A stretch of 22,737 nt of DNA from an uncultured Clostridia bacterium (GCA_946408865.1 CAMJTZ010000014.1:1-22737); one strand, 5' to 3'; positions 7,892 through 15,424 are shown, counted from the first letter of the stretch. The notes: a model not told the origin generated them from the sequence alone. Made by a program: numbers and translations.

Positions 7892-7920
7892 TTTTTTTTC
7901 GCCCCCGATTCTGTTACAAT
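7892..7920 (+). promoter_or_regulatory. Candidate promoter of the chromate-type transporter pair
   Basis: A good -10 box TACAAT (7915-7920), 39 bp upstream of the start codon. The -35 position holds only a T-run (7892-7897). Confidence 0.4.
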
Positions 7921-7959
7921 AGCGGGGACCGCGGAACGCGGCGGAAAGGATGGCGTTCC

Positions 7960-8544
7960 ATGAAGGATCTCCTGGATCTGTACCTGGTCTATATGAAGAT
8001 CGGGTTTATCAATTTCGGCGGCGGCTACGCGATGCTGCCCCTGCTCGAGCGCGAGCTGGTGACGAAGCGCGGCTGGACCACCATGGACGAGCTGCGGGAT
8101 TATTTCGCCATCGGCCAGTGCACCCCCGGACTCATCGCCCTGAACGTTTCCACCTTTATCGGCCAGAAGCGCAAAGGCGTCGCCGGGGCCCTGGCCGCGA
8201 TGCTCGGCTTCCTGACCGGGCCCATCGCCATCATCCTGGTCATCGCCGCCTTCCTGCAGAATTTCGCCTCCATCGAAATCGTGCAGCACGCCTTCGCGGG
8301 CATCCGCGTGTGCGTCTGCGTGCTGATCATCCAGGCCGTGATCCGGCTGTGGAAATCCTCGGTGGTGGATGTGTTCACCTTCGCGCTGTATCTCATCATC
8401 CTGGCGCTGAGCGTCTGTTCCTGGTTCCTGCCGGTGAAAATCCCGACGGTGGCGCTGGTGATTTCGGCCGGCGTCGCGGGACTGGCGGCCTCCCTGTGGA
8501 AAAACAGGAAAAACGCCGCCGGGCGGAAGGAGGGAGACGCGTGA
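7960..8544 (+). CDS. Chromate transporter family protein, N-type half (short CHR)
   Basis: This 194-residue membrane protein belongs to the CHR family (Chromate_transp). Family features are NFGGGYAMLPLLERELV near the N-terminus and CTPGLIALNVSTFIG about 60 residues in, followed by four to five hydrophobic segments. Short CHR proteins work as pairs of homologous halves; the next gene is the partner. ATG 7960 is preceded by GGAAAGGA and begins at a typical MKDLLDLYLVYMKIG amphipathic helix. The TGA overlaps the GTG of the second half by 4 bases. Family members export chromate or are simply annotated so; the real substrate in anaerobic gut bacteria is not established. A Lys/Arg-rich tail ends the protein. 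Confidence 0.9.
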   Translation: MKDLLDLYLVYMKIGFINFGGGYAMLPLLERELVTKRGWTTMDELRDYFAIGQCTPGLIALNVSTFIGQKRKGVAGALAAMLGFLTGPIAIILVIAAFLQNFASIEIVQHAFAGIRVCVCVLIIQAVIRLWKSSVVDVFTFALYLIILALSVCSWFLPVKIPTVALVISAGVAGLAASLWKNRKNAAGRKEGDA

Positions 8545-9119
8545 ATATCCTCCTGAACCTGATGCTTGAGTTCGCGAAGACCGGCCTGTTCTCCATCGGC
8601 GGCGGCCTGGCGACCCTGCCCTTCCTCTATGAGATAGCCGCCAACCATCCGGACTGGTTCACCGCCGCGGACGTGGCGGACATGATCGCCATTTCCGAAT
8701 CCACCCCCGGCGCCATCGGCATCAACATGTCCACCTACGCCGGATTCAAAACCGCCGGCGTGCCCGGCGGCATCCTTGCGACGGTGGCCCTGGCCCTTCC
8801 CTCGGTGATCATCATCCTTATTGTCGCCCGGTTCCTGGCGCGCTTCCGCTCCAGCAAACTGGTGGAAGGCGCGCTCTACGGCCTGCGTCCCGCCTCCATC
8901 GCCATGATCTCCGTCGCCGGGCTGAACGTCGCGAAGGTTTCCCTCGTGAACCTCGCCGCCTTTGAGGCCTCTCACGCCTTCGGCGATCTGTTCGCCTGGA
9001 AGGCCATCGTCCTGGGCGTCGTGCTCTTCCTGGCGCAGCGCCACAAGAAGCTGAAGAAATGGCATCCCGCGATCTTTATCGCGGCTTCCGCCGTCATCGG
9101 CATCGTCTTTAAATTCTGA
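8541..9119 (+). CDS. Chromate transporter family protein, C-type half (short CHR)
   Basis: This 192-residue protein is the second half of the paired transporter. It repeats the family pattern in its own version: SIGGGLATLPFLYEIA near the N-terminus and ESTPGAIGINMSTYAG further on, then several hydrophobic helices. It starts at GTG 8541, overlapping the previous stop, with AAGGAGGG at 8526-8533 as ribosome binding site, so equal production of both halves is ensured. The two halves probably insert with opposite topology and form one transporter; that is family knowledge, not shown here. No clear intrinsic terminator follows; a GC-only palindrome at 9129-9140 lacks a T-run. Confidence 0.9.
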   Translation: MNILLNLMLEFAKTGLFSIGGGLATLPFLYEIAANHPDWFTAADVADMIAISESTPGAIGINMSTYAGFKTAGVPGGILATVALALPSVIIILIVARFLARFRSSKLVEGALYGLRPASIAMISVAGLNVAKVSLVNLAAFEASHAFGDLFAWKAIVLGVVLFLAQRHKKLKKWHPAIFIAASAVIGIVFKF

Positions 9120-9140
9120 TCCGCCTGCCCGGCGCGCCGG

Positions 9141-9169
9141 TTGTATCCCGGCGCCTCCTGTGGTAGGAT
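9141..9169 (+). promoter_or_regulatory. Candidate promoter of the DUF1015 gene
   Basis: TTGTAT (9141-9146), a 17-bp spacer and TAGGAT (9164-9169), 37 bp upstream of the start codon. Confidence 0.55.
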
Positions 9170-9206
9170 GGTTGCAATCCCTGAAAGAACAAGGAGGAAT
9201 CCGCTT

Positions 9207-10460
9207 ATGTCCTTTGACCGCATCGGTATCCGCCCCGCGCGCATCCTGCTGCCCGCCCCTTCGGTTCCGCATGAGACCTGGGCCTGCATCGCCTGCGACC
9301 AGTACACCTCCGAGCCGGAATACTGGCGGAAGGCGTATGACATCGTCGGCAGCGCGCCCTCCGCGCTCCGGCTGATCCTGCCGGAGGTGAACCTGAAGCA
9401 GAGCGAGCAGCTGATCCCCGGCATCCACGCCGCCATGGCGGACTACCTGCGGGAGGGGCTGCTGGCCCCCGCCGTGGATCCCGGCTTCGTGCTCTGCGAG
9501 CGGACCGTGCCCGCGGGAAACCGCCTGGGCCTCGTCTGCGCGGTGGACCTGGAGCAGTACTCCTTTGAAAAAGGCTCCCTGCCGCTGGTGCGGCCCACGG
9601 AGCAGACCATTGCCTCCCGCCTGCCTCCCCGGCTGGTGATCCGCCGCGGCGCGCCGGTGGAGCTGACGCATATCATGATCCTGATCGACGATCCCGGCCG
9701 GACGGTGCTCGAGCCCCTGCAGGCGAAGAAGGATTCCCTCCGCAAACTTTATGATTTCGACCTGATGATGAACGGCGGCCACCTGAAGGGCTGGGCCGTG
9801 GACGCGGAAGAGGACCTGCGCCATGTGGACGACGCCCTCTCCGCCCTGCTTAAAAAGCTCGGGGAGAATCCGCTGCTCCTCGCCGTCGGCGACGGGAACC
9901 ATTCCCTGGCCACCGCCAAGGCGTACTGGGAGGAGCTGAAGCAGGGCCTTTCGCCGGCGGAACAGGCGAATCATCCCGCCCGGTATGCCCTGTGCGAAAT
10001 CGTGAATATCCACGACAATGCCTTGCTCTTTGAGCCGATTCACCGCGTCGTCACCGGCACGGATCCCGCCGCCCTGCTGCGGGACTGGCAGGCGTACGCC
10101 GCCGGGCGCGGCATGACGCTCTGCGCGGCGGAAGGCCACGCCTTCACCGTCGTGTGCGCGGACGGGGATACCGCCGTCACCGTCGGGAATCCCGAGGGCG
10201 CGATCCCTTGTGAGACGATCCAGAAGTTCCTCGACGATTTCCTCGCCCGCCATCCGGAAGCGGAGATCGACTATATCCACGGGGAGCAGTCCCTGCGGGC
10301 GCTGGCGTCCAGGCCCGGCGCCGTCGGATTCCTCCTGCCGGAGATCGACAAAAACAGCTTCTTCAGCGACGTGAAGAAGCTGGGGGTCCTGCCGCGGAAA
10401 ACGTTCTCCATGGGCGAGGCCGACGAAAAACGGTTCTATATGGAAGCCAAAAAGATTTAA
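9207..10460 (+). CDS. DUF1015 family protein
   Basis: This 417-residue cytosolic protein belongs to DUF1015. Its N-terminal region shows ACDQYTSEPEYW, the family's conserved block, and the centre carries LAVGDGNHSLATAK (GDGNHS at 228-233), which corresponds to the G-D-G-H/N-H motif of the family. The C-terminal part ends with a VGFLLPEIDKNSFFSDV block and a KTFSMGEADEKRFYMEAKKI tail, also typical. The family is thought to be related to ParB-like/SerK nucleotide-dependent kinases, and in other Clostridia it often lies beside serA/serC. Free-serine phosphorylation is therefore a reasonable but untested idea; the serine genes are not nearby here. ATG 9207 has AAGGAGG at 9191-9197. A terminator and parS follow. 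Confidence 0.85.
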   Translation: MSFDRIGIRPARILLPAPSVPHETWACIACDQYTSEPEYWRKAYDIVGSAPSALRLILPEVNLKQSEQLIPGIHAAMADYLREGLLAPAVDPGFVLCERTVPAGNRLGLVCAVDLEQYSFEKGSLPLVRPTEQTIASRLPPRLVIRRGAPVELTHIMILIDDPGRTVLEPLQAKKDSLRKLYDFDLMMNGGHLKGWAVDAEEDLRHVDDALSALLKKLGENPLLLAVGDGNHSLATAKAYWEELKQGLSPAEQANHPARYALCEIVNIHDNALLFEPIHRVVTGTDPAALLRDWQAYAAGRGMTLCAAEGHAFTVVCADGDTAVTVGNPEGAIPCETIQKFLDDFLARHPEAEIDYIHGEQSLRALASRPGAVGFLLPEIDKNSFFSDVKKLGVLPRKTFSMGEADEKRFYMEAKKI

Positions 10461-10486
10461 GGGCGGGAAATCCCGCCCTTTTGTTT
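10461..10486. terminator. Intrinsic terminator shared by two convergent genes
   Basis: GGGCGGGA (10461-10468) pairs with TCCCGCCC (10471-10478); as a hairpin, 7 bp with a 4-nt AAAT loop. TTTTGTTT follows on the plus strand. On the minus strand the tail is TTAAATCTTTTT, so some termination of the XRE gene is also likely. Confidence 0.8.
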
Positions 10487-10497
10487 CACGTGAAACA
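10482..10497. other. parS: parS centromere site (ParB binding)
   Basis: TGTTTCACGTGAAACA is a perfect 16-bp palindrome identical to the conserved bacterial chromosomal parS consensus (TGTTNCACGTGAAACA). ParB dimers bind it and load the ParABS/SMC chromosome-segregation complex. It lies between the 3' ends of two convergent genes, partly inside the terminator's T-tract, and about 11.5 kb from the predicted oriC, as expected of an origin-proximal parS. Confidence 0.93.
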
Positions 10498-10530
10498 TTT
10501 CCGTAATCATTTCTCCGGACGCCAATAAAA

Positions 10531-11256
10531 TCAAAGCTCGAACGTCACCCGGACGCAGCGGGAAATGAATCCGATATCGCTGATCGCCACGGTGTCCGCC
10601 TCGTATTCCCGGTCGTAGTGCTGCAGCAGCACCGTATGGTCGTCCAGCACCTTGATCTTCCGGAGGTACCGGTGCTCGTTGTGATTCAGCAGCATAATCG
10701 CGCCGTCCACCGGGCTGTTGGCCGGCACGGTCAGCACGATGTCGCCCTTGTGGATCCGGAATCCGCGCATGCTGTCGTCCGGCGCGAGGTAGAAGAAAAC
10801 CTTCTCCGGGTTCGCGCCCTCGATGCGCCCGTTTTCCACCGGCACGAGCCGGTAGCTGACGGGCTTCATCACGGCGTTCATCACCGGCACCCGCTTGAGC
10901 ACGCTGGCCAGCGCGTCCAGCCAGACGCTTCCGGCCACGCCCTCCTCCAGGGAGGTCGCGACGACCTCGGCTTCCTTCCTCTCCGGCTTTTTCGCCGCCG
11001 CGGCCGCCATCTTCGGCTGTACCTGCACCAGGTCCACCGTCGCGGCGATATCGTCCAGCGTGAATTCCGCTTCCGTCTGCTGCTTCAGGCCGATGGCCTT
11101 CAGGATCCGCCGGGCCTGGTCGTCCGCGATGATCCGCGTCCCGGCCTCCACCGCCATCAGGTAGCTCTCGCTCACGCCGCATTTCTTCGCGACCTGCTTC
11201 GGCGTCAGTTTCTGCCGCACGCGCTCCGTGCGGATCAAATCTCCCAGTCTGCTCAA
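10531..11256 (-). CDS. XRE-family HTH regulator with S24 (LexA/CI-like) C-terminal domain
   Basis: This 241-residue protein has an N-terminal helix-turn-helix (~5-58; PKQVAKKCGVSESYLMAVEAG), an Ala/Lys-rich linker (~93-110) and a C-terminal S24-type fold (~135-238) with PDDSMRGFRIHKGDIVLTVP, matching the LexA/CI Ser-Met loop and the 'GDI' strand. The LexA catalytic Lys should fall in the EHRYLRKIKVL segment; my alignment puts Arg there, so self-cleavage is doubtful and the domain may act only in dimerisation or ligand sensing. The start is TTG at 11256: CAGGAG lies 10 nt upstream and no ATG occurs before codon 34. Upstream, a 126-bp gap is filled with stem-loops. It ends beside parS. Target genes are unknown. 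Confidence 0.85.
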   Translation of the reverse strand: MSRLGDLIRTERVRQKLTPKQVAKKCGVSESYLMAVEAGTRIIADDQARRILKAIGLKQQTEAEFTLDDIAATVDLVQVQPKMAAAAAKKPERKEAEVVATSLEEGVAGSVWLDALASVLKRVPVMNAVMKPVSYRLVPVENGRIEGANPEKVFFYLAPDDSMRGFRIHKGDIVLTVPANSPVDGAIMLLNHNEHRYLRKIKVLDDHTVLLQHYDREYEADTVAISDIGFISRCVRVTFEL

Positions 11257-11287
11257 AAGTTAACAACTCCTGTATTGCCTTGCGATC

Positions 11288-11379
11288 GCCGTTACCAATC
11301 CCTGCCGCGCCTTCGGCTTGCAGCGATTGACGGCTGTAGCATGGGATCTGTTTCCCAAATCAAAGATTTGGACAGATCC
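11288..11379 (-). other. Two consecutive bulged stem-loops between the FakA-middle-domain gene and the XRE gene
   Basis: Stem 1: GGATCTGT (11344-11351) + CCAAATC (11355-11361) pairs with GATTTGG (11365-11371) + ACAGATCC (11372-11379): 15 bp, a 3-nt bulge and a 3-nt loop. Stem 2: GCCGT (11288-11292), CAATC (11296-11300) and CTGC (11302-11305) pair with GCAG (11320-11323), GATTG (11325-11329) and ACGGC (11330-11334), again with a 3-nt bulge on the same arm. There is no T-run on either side. It could be a structured 5' leader of the XRE mRNA, a small RNA, or a REP/MITE-like repeat. Confidence 0.55.
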
Positions 11380-11382
11380 GCA

Positions 11383-11634
11383 CTACCCCTGCAGTCCCTG
11401 TTCCTGGCGCTCCATGTTTTCCACCACGACGTCATAGATCTCGCCCAGGCTCGCGGCGTATTCCAGCAGCTGCCAGGGTTCGTTGGTGTGGAAATGGATC
11501 TTGATCAGTTCGTCATCCCCCACGGCCAGCAGGCAGTCGCCCTTCAGGTTCTGGGTGATGTAATCGTTGATGGCATCCTCGTCGAGGTCATGCCCTTCGA
11601 TCAGCAGCTGTGTGTCAAACTTGAATTCCAGCAT
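11383..11634 (-). CDS. Stand-alone FakA/YloV middle-domain protein (DAK2-kinase associated)
   Basis: This 83-residue protein matches only the central domain of FakA/YloV fatty-acid kinases: GDCLLAVGDDELIKIHFHTN (32-51), then EYAASLGEIYDVVVENMERQ, the block that in FakA reads GDSLVVVGDxDLxKVHVHTN. The kinase (DAK2) domain and the C-terminal domain are absent. The two His (47, 49) of the metal-binding HxH are kept; the FakA Cys of the YCTEF motif is replaced (KFDTQLL). An in-frame GTG lies at 11643 only one base after the ribosome binding site GAGGAG, whereas ATG 11634 sits 10 nt from it, so ATG is taken. It could modulate a FakA/FakB pair or sense a ligand; both are inference. It has its own promoter (11676-11704). 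Confidence 0.8.
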   Translation of the reverse strand: MLEFKFDTQLLIEGHDLDEDAINDYITQNLKGDCLLAVGDDELIKIHFHTNEPWQLLEYAASLGEIYDVVVENMERQEQGLQG

Positions 11635-11675
11635 TTCTTTCACGCTCCTCTCGTCTCGTCAAAAAAACCGGGCCT

Positions 11676-11704
11676 ATTGTATCATGTCCGCCGGGAAAAC
11701 TCAA
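11676..11704 (-). promoter_or_regulatory. Promoter of the FakA-middle-domain gene
   Basis: Minus strand TTGAGT (11704-11699), a 17-bp spacer and TACAAT (11681-11676), about 42 bp upstream of the ATG at 11634. Confidence 0.7.
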
Positions 11705-11753
11705 TCGTCCCGCCGCGGAAGGGATAAAACCGGTAGTAATGAGGCTGCTTTTC

Positions 11754-11762
11754 TGCTATAAT
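11754..11762 (+). promoter_or_regulatory. Extended -10 promoter of the DUF6273-like gene
   Basis: TGCTATAAT at 11754-11762 is a perfect TGn-TATAAT extended -10. The -35 position (TAGTAA, 11734) is poor, as usual for extended -10 promoters. The start codon is 22 bp downstream, so the leader is very short. Confidence 0.65.
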
Positions 11763-11784
11763 ACCGCCATTGGAGGTGTGAATT

Positions 11785-12804
11785 TTGAGAATCAGGCGCA
11801 TCTTTTCCATCCTGCTTTGTCTTGCGCTGGCGGCCCTGTGCGTTCCCGCCCTTTCCGCCGGCGAGGAGCCGGTGACCCCGGAGGTGGACGCCTGCGGTCT
11901 GCGCGGGTACGATCCCGCCTGCGGCTGGCAGTATGTGATTATGGGCTCCTATCCCTACGAGGCGGACGGCACGGAATATCCGGTGCTCTGGCAGGTGCTG
12001 GCCATCGAGGACGGGGAGGCCCTGCTCTATACCACGTATGTGATCGACGCGCACCAGGCCGTGGAGGTTTCCGGCGCGGACGCGAAAAATAAAAACTATC
12101 CGAATCTTTCCACCTATTCGGAAACAGATCTGAACCGCTGGCTGAATGAGACGATGATCGGCCGCCTGCTGGGCAGCGATCCGGTTCTCCCCGCCGTGGT
12201 GGATACCGGCGATCTCGGCCGCCTGTACCCCCTGAGCGATTATCAGCTGATGACGGAAGCCTACGGCTTCACCGACCAGCGCTATTTTGAGGTGCGCTCC
12301 CGCTGGGCTTTTGGCACCCCCTACGCCCTGGAAAAGGAAGATTACGTCAACAACCGGCTGCTGAAGGACAAGGTTTACGGCACGGTCTCCTACTGGGCCG
12401 CCAACCTGAAGCGCAATCCCCTGACCGATGAGGAACTGACCTGCAAGCGGATGCAGGTCTGCTCCGGCTATACGGATTCCCACAAGAAAGGCGATACGAA
12501 CATCGGCCACCTGAGCAACGAATACCTGCACTCCTCCGTCGGCCTCCGCCTGGCGGTGCGGCTGGACTGCTCCAAAATCCAGGTGATTTCCGGCAGCGGC
12601 ACCCTCTGGGATCCCTGCCGCCTGGCCTATGTGGCGGACAAGTCCGCGCCGCAGCCCGCGGCGGTCACCCCGGCCGTCTTCCCCGGTCCGACGCCGGTGC
12701 CCATGACGCCCGCCCCGGTGCGGGGGCGGCCCACGCTGGCGCCGCCGGAGGCGGAAGCAACCCCTGTTCCCGTGCCTGATTGGGCCCGGGAGGGCGGCAA
12801 CTGA
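11785..12804 (+). CDS. Secreted DUF6273-like protein with Pro-rich C-terminal tail
   Basis: This 339-residue protein begins at TTG 11785 with GGAGG (11772-11776) 8 nt before; no ATG is available before the signal peptide (SILLCLALAALCVPALSA, cleavage near residue 25). The next part (~45-275) shows a DUF6273-like layout: YVIMGSYPYEADGTEYPVLW, VLAIEDGEALLYTTYVIDA, then SETDLNRWLNETMIGRLL, LYPLSDYQLM, a YWAANLKR block and a SVGLRLAVRLD ending. DUF6273 resembles the formylglycine-generating-enzyme/C-type-lectin fold and is common in surface proteins of gut Clostridia, where it probably binds ligands. The last ~60 residues are Pro/Ala-rich (APQPAAVTPAVFPGPTPVP), a likely wall-spanning tail without LPxTG. 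Its stop is 3 bp from the stop of polA, which is convergent. Confidence 0.75.
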   Translation: MRIRRIFSILLCLALAALCVPALSAGEEPVTPEVDACGLRGYDPACGWQYVIMGSYPYEADGTEYPVLWQVLAIEDGEALLYTTYVIDAHQAVEVSGADAKNKNYPNLSTYSETDLNRWLNETMIGRLLGSDPVLPAVVDTGDLGRLYPLSDYQLMTEAYGFTDQRYFEVRSRWAFGTPYALEKEDYVNNRLLKDKVYGTVSYWAANLKRNPLTDEELTCKRMQVCSGYTDSHKKGDTNIGHLSNEYLHSSVGLRLAVRLDCSKIQVISGSGTLWDPCRLAYVADKSAPQPAAVTPAVFPGPTPVPMTPAPVRGRPTLAPPEAEATPVPVPDWAREGGN

Positions 12805-12807
12805 TCC

Positions 12808-15411
12808 TTATTTCGCCTCCGCCCAGTTCTGTCCCCTGTGCACTTCCGCCACCAGCGGAACCTTCAGTTCCGCGGCGCCTTCCATCGCCATACGCAGAAT
12901 CTCTGCTGCCCGGTCCGCCTCCTCCGGCGGGCATTCGAGCAGCAGTTCGTCATGCACCTGCAGAATCAGCCGGCTCTGCATCCCGGCCTCCCGCAGGGCT
13001 TTGTCCGTCCGCACCATGGCCAGCTTGATGATGTCCGCCGCGGTGCCCTGCACCGGCGTGTTCATCGCGGCCCGCTTGCCGAATTCGCGGATCGGCGCCT
13101 TCGGACTCTTCAGCTCCGGCAGGTAGCGCCGCCGGCCCATCATGGTCCGGGCGTAGCCCAGGCGGACGCCTTCCGCCGCGCTCTCGTCCATGAAGCGCTT
13201 GACGCCCGGATATTTCTCAAAATATTTCGCGATGAAGTCCCCGGCCTCCCGCCGGCTGACGCCGGTGTTCCGGCTCAGGCCGAATCCGCTGATGCCGTAG
13301 ATCAGGCCGAAGTTTACCGCCTTCGCCCGGCTGCGCAGCTCCGGCGTCACCCATTCCGGCGGCACGTCGAAGATTTCCCCGGCGGTGCGGGCGTGGATGT
13401 CCTCGCCCTTCTGAAACGCGTCCACCATGGCGGGGTCGCCGCTGAAGTGGGCCATCAGCCGCAGCTCGATCTGGCTGTAGTCCGCGTCCAGCAGGATCCA
13501 GCCCTTCCGGGGCAGGAACGCCTGGCGGATTTCCTTTCCCTCCTCCGTGCGCACGGGGATGTTCTGCAGGTTCGGCTCCGAAGAGGAGATGCGCCCCGTG
13601 GCCGTCGCCGTCTGGTCAAAGGTGGAGTGCACCCGCCCTTCCCGGTCCACCAGGGGCAGCAGGCCTTCGACATACGTCCCGTTGAGCTTCGCCAGCTGCC
13701 GGTAGCGCAGCAGCGGCTCGATCACCTCCGGCGCGTCCCACCGCAGGCCTTCCAGCACCTCGGCGGACGTGGAGTATCCCTTGCTCGTCTTTTTGCCGTG
13801 GGGCAGGTTCATTTTCTCAAACAGCACCTCGCCCAGCTGCTGCGGGCTGTTCAGGTTGAAGGGCGTGCCGCCCGTCGCCTCGATGACTTCGCTCCGGCGC
13901 TGATTGATCTCCGCGGTATATTTGTCCCCGAGCTCCCGCAGGAAGGCGGTATCCACCGCGAACCCGGCCTTCTCCATCCGGTAGAGCACAAAGCTCAGCG
14001 GCAGCTCGATCTCGTTCATCAGGGCCGTCATGCCGTCGGCCTCCACCTGTTTCCGCTGCCAGGCCTGCAGGGAGCAGACCGTTCCCGCGTCCTCCGGCAT
14101 TTCCGGGCACAGCGCCCCCAGGCGGTAGCTCTTTTCCTGCGGATTGAGCAGGTAGGCGCCGAGCATCGTGTCCCACCGGAAGCTCTCCGGCAGCTCCGCC
14201 CCGGCGCTTTCCAGCCGCCGCAGCCAGGCCTTTCCGTCGTGCAGGGCGACGTTTCCCTTCCGGATTTCCCCGCCCAGGGCGCGCAGCACCTCGCCCGGAT
14301 CCAGCCCCGGCGTCAGCAGGTCGCCGCCCAGGGCGACGACCGCCATCTCCCCGGTATTTTCGCCGGTCTGCACCGCCAGGGAGACCGCCGTTTCCCCGGC
14401 CCACAGGCACAGGGGTTCCTTTTCATTCGCGTGCGCCGCGGTCCACTGCCGGATCTCCTCCGGCGTTTCCAGGGCTGCGGGCTTTCCGAATTCAATTTTC
14501 ACAAAGGGCAGGGTGCTTTCGTTCTCCGGCCGGTCGCTGGCGGCGGCGGATTCCTCCCCGTCCGAATTGATCCGTTTCACCAGGCTGAAAAGCTTCAGCT
14601 TCTGCAGCGCGGGAATGATCTGCTTCAGATCCGGCAGCACGCAGCTTTCCAGCGAGAAATCCACCGGCGCGTCCCGCCGGATCGTTGCCAGCTCCTTGCT
14701 GAAGCGCGCCTGATCCGCGAAATTCGCCAGTTTCTCCCCGAGCTTGCCCTTCACATTGCCCGCGTTGTCCAGCACGTTCTCCAGCGTGCCGTATTCCTGC
14801 AGCAGCTTCACCGCCGTTTTGTCGCCGACGCCCGGTACCCCGGGAATATTGTCGCTGGAATCGCCGGCGAGGCCTTTCCAGTCCGTCACCTGGCCCGGCG
14901 TGAAGCCGTATTCCTCGTAGACCTTCGCCGCGTCGAAGCGGATCGTCTCGGAGATGCCCTTGCGGGTGAACATCAGCTGCGTTCCGCCGCCGACCAGCTG
15001 CAGCGCGTCCCGGTCGCCGGTCAGCAGCAGGGGCGCGGCGCCCGCGTCCTCGCCCAGCCGGCTCAGGGTGCCCAGCAGGTCGTCCGCCTCCCAGCCCTGG
15101 AGGCCGAAGCGGCGGATGCCCATCTCGTCCAGCAGGGTGCGGATCGTGCCGAACTGCTGCCGCAGCTCCGGCGGCGTCTCGCTCCGCCCGGCCTTGTAAT
15201 CCGCGTATACGGTATGGCGGAAGGTGGGCCCGTGCTCATCAAAGCATACGGCCAGATACTGCACCTTCTCCTCCCGGATCACCTTCAGCAGCATGCCGAA
15301 AAATCCGTAGATCGCGTTGGTGTAAACCCCGTCCGCGTCCATCAGGGGCAGCGCGTGGAAAGCCCGGTGCATCAGGCTGTTGCCGTCCACCAGCAGAAAG
15401 ATGTCTTTCAT
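12808..15411 (-). CDS. polA: DNA polymerase I, proofreading-deficient
   Basis: This 867-residue protein is a full-length Pol I that fills gaps and removes RNA primers. The 5' nuclease domain (1-~290) keeps LVDGNSLMHRAFHALP, GWEADDLLGTLS, LLTGDRDALQLV and GDSSDNIPGVPGVGDKTA. The middle region (~300-480) should hold the 3'-5' exonuclease, but the FDTET-type DxE motif is replaced by CLWAGETAVSLAV, so proofreading is probably lost, as in Bacillus Pol I. The polymerase domain has motif A DYSQIELR (D644), motif B RSRAKAVNFGLIYGISGFG and motif C VHDELLLE (D821, E822). ATG 15411 has AAGGCGG upstream, and its start lies 13 bp after the stop of the PIG-L gene, so polA is the last gene of that unit. No terminator separates it from the convergent gene. 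Confidence 0.97.
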   Translation of the reverse strand: MKDIFLLVDGNSLMHRAFHALPLMDADGVYTNAIYGFFGMLLKVIREEKVQYLAVCFDEHGPTFRHTVYADYKAGRSETPPELRQQFGTIRTLLDEMGIRRFGLQGWEADDLLGTLSRLGEDAGAAPLLLTGDRDALQLVGGGTQLMFTRKGISETIRFDAAKVYEEYGFTPGQVTDWKGLAGDSSDNIPGVPGVGDKTAVKLLQEYGTLENVLDNAGNVKGKLGEKLANFADQARFSKELATIRRDAPVDFSLESCVLPDLKQIIPALQKLKLFSLVKRINSDGEESAAASDRPENESTLPFVKIEFGKPAALETPEEIRQWTAAHANEKEPLCLWAGETAVSLAVQTGENTGEMAVVALGGDLLTPGLDPGEVLRALGGEIRKGNVALHDGKAWLRRLESAGAELPESFRWDTMLGAYLLNPQEKSYRLGALCPEMPEDAGTVCSLQAWQRKQVEADGMTALMNEIELPLSFVLYRMEKAGFAVDTAFLRELGDKYTAEINQRRSEVIEATGGTPFNLNSPQQLGEVLFEKMNLPHGKKTSKGYSTSAEVLEGLRWDAPEVIEPLLRYRQLAKLNGTYVEGLLPLVDREGRVHSTFDQTATATGRISSSEPNLQNIPVRTEEGKEIRQAFLPRKGWILLDADYSQIELRLMAHFSGDPAMVDAFQKGEDIHARTAGEIFDVPPEWVTPELRSRAKAVNFGLIYGISGFGLSRNTGVSRREAGDFIAKYFEKYPGVKRFMDESAAEGVRLGYARTMMGRRRYLPELKSPKAPIREFGKRAAMNTPVQGTAADIIKLAMVRTDKALREAGMQSRLILQVHDELLLECPPEEADRAAEILRMAMEGAAELKVPLVAEVHRGQNWAEAK

Positions 15412-15424
15412 ACTTCAAACCGCC

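Noticed and set aside
9129..9140. CCGGCGCGCCGG palindrome as terminator of the chromate-type transporter pair
   Set aside because: No T-run follows and the next promoter -35 (TTGTAT) is directly adjacent, so intrinsic termination is unlikely; it may be a GC-only coincidence.
8100..10280. Long minus-strand open frame across the chromate-type transporter and DUF1015 genes
   Set aside because: Antisense to three genes with family support, and no plausible start signals or motifs.
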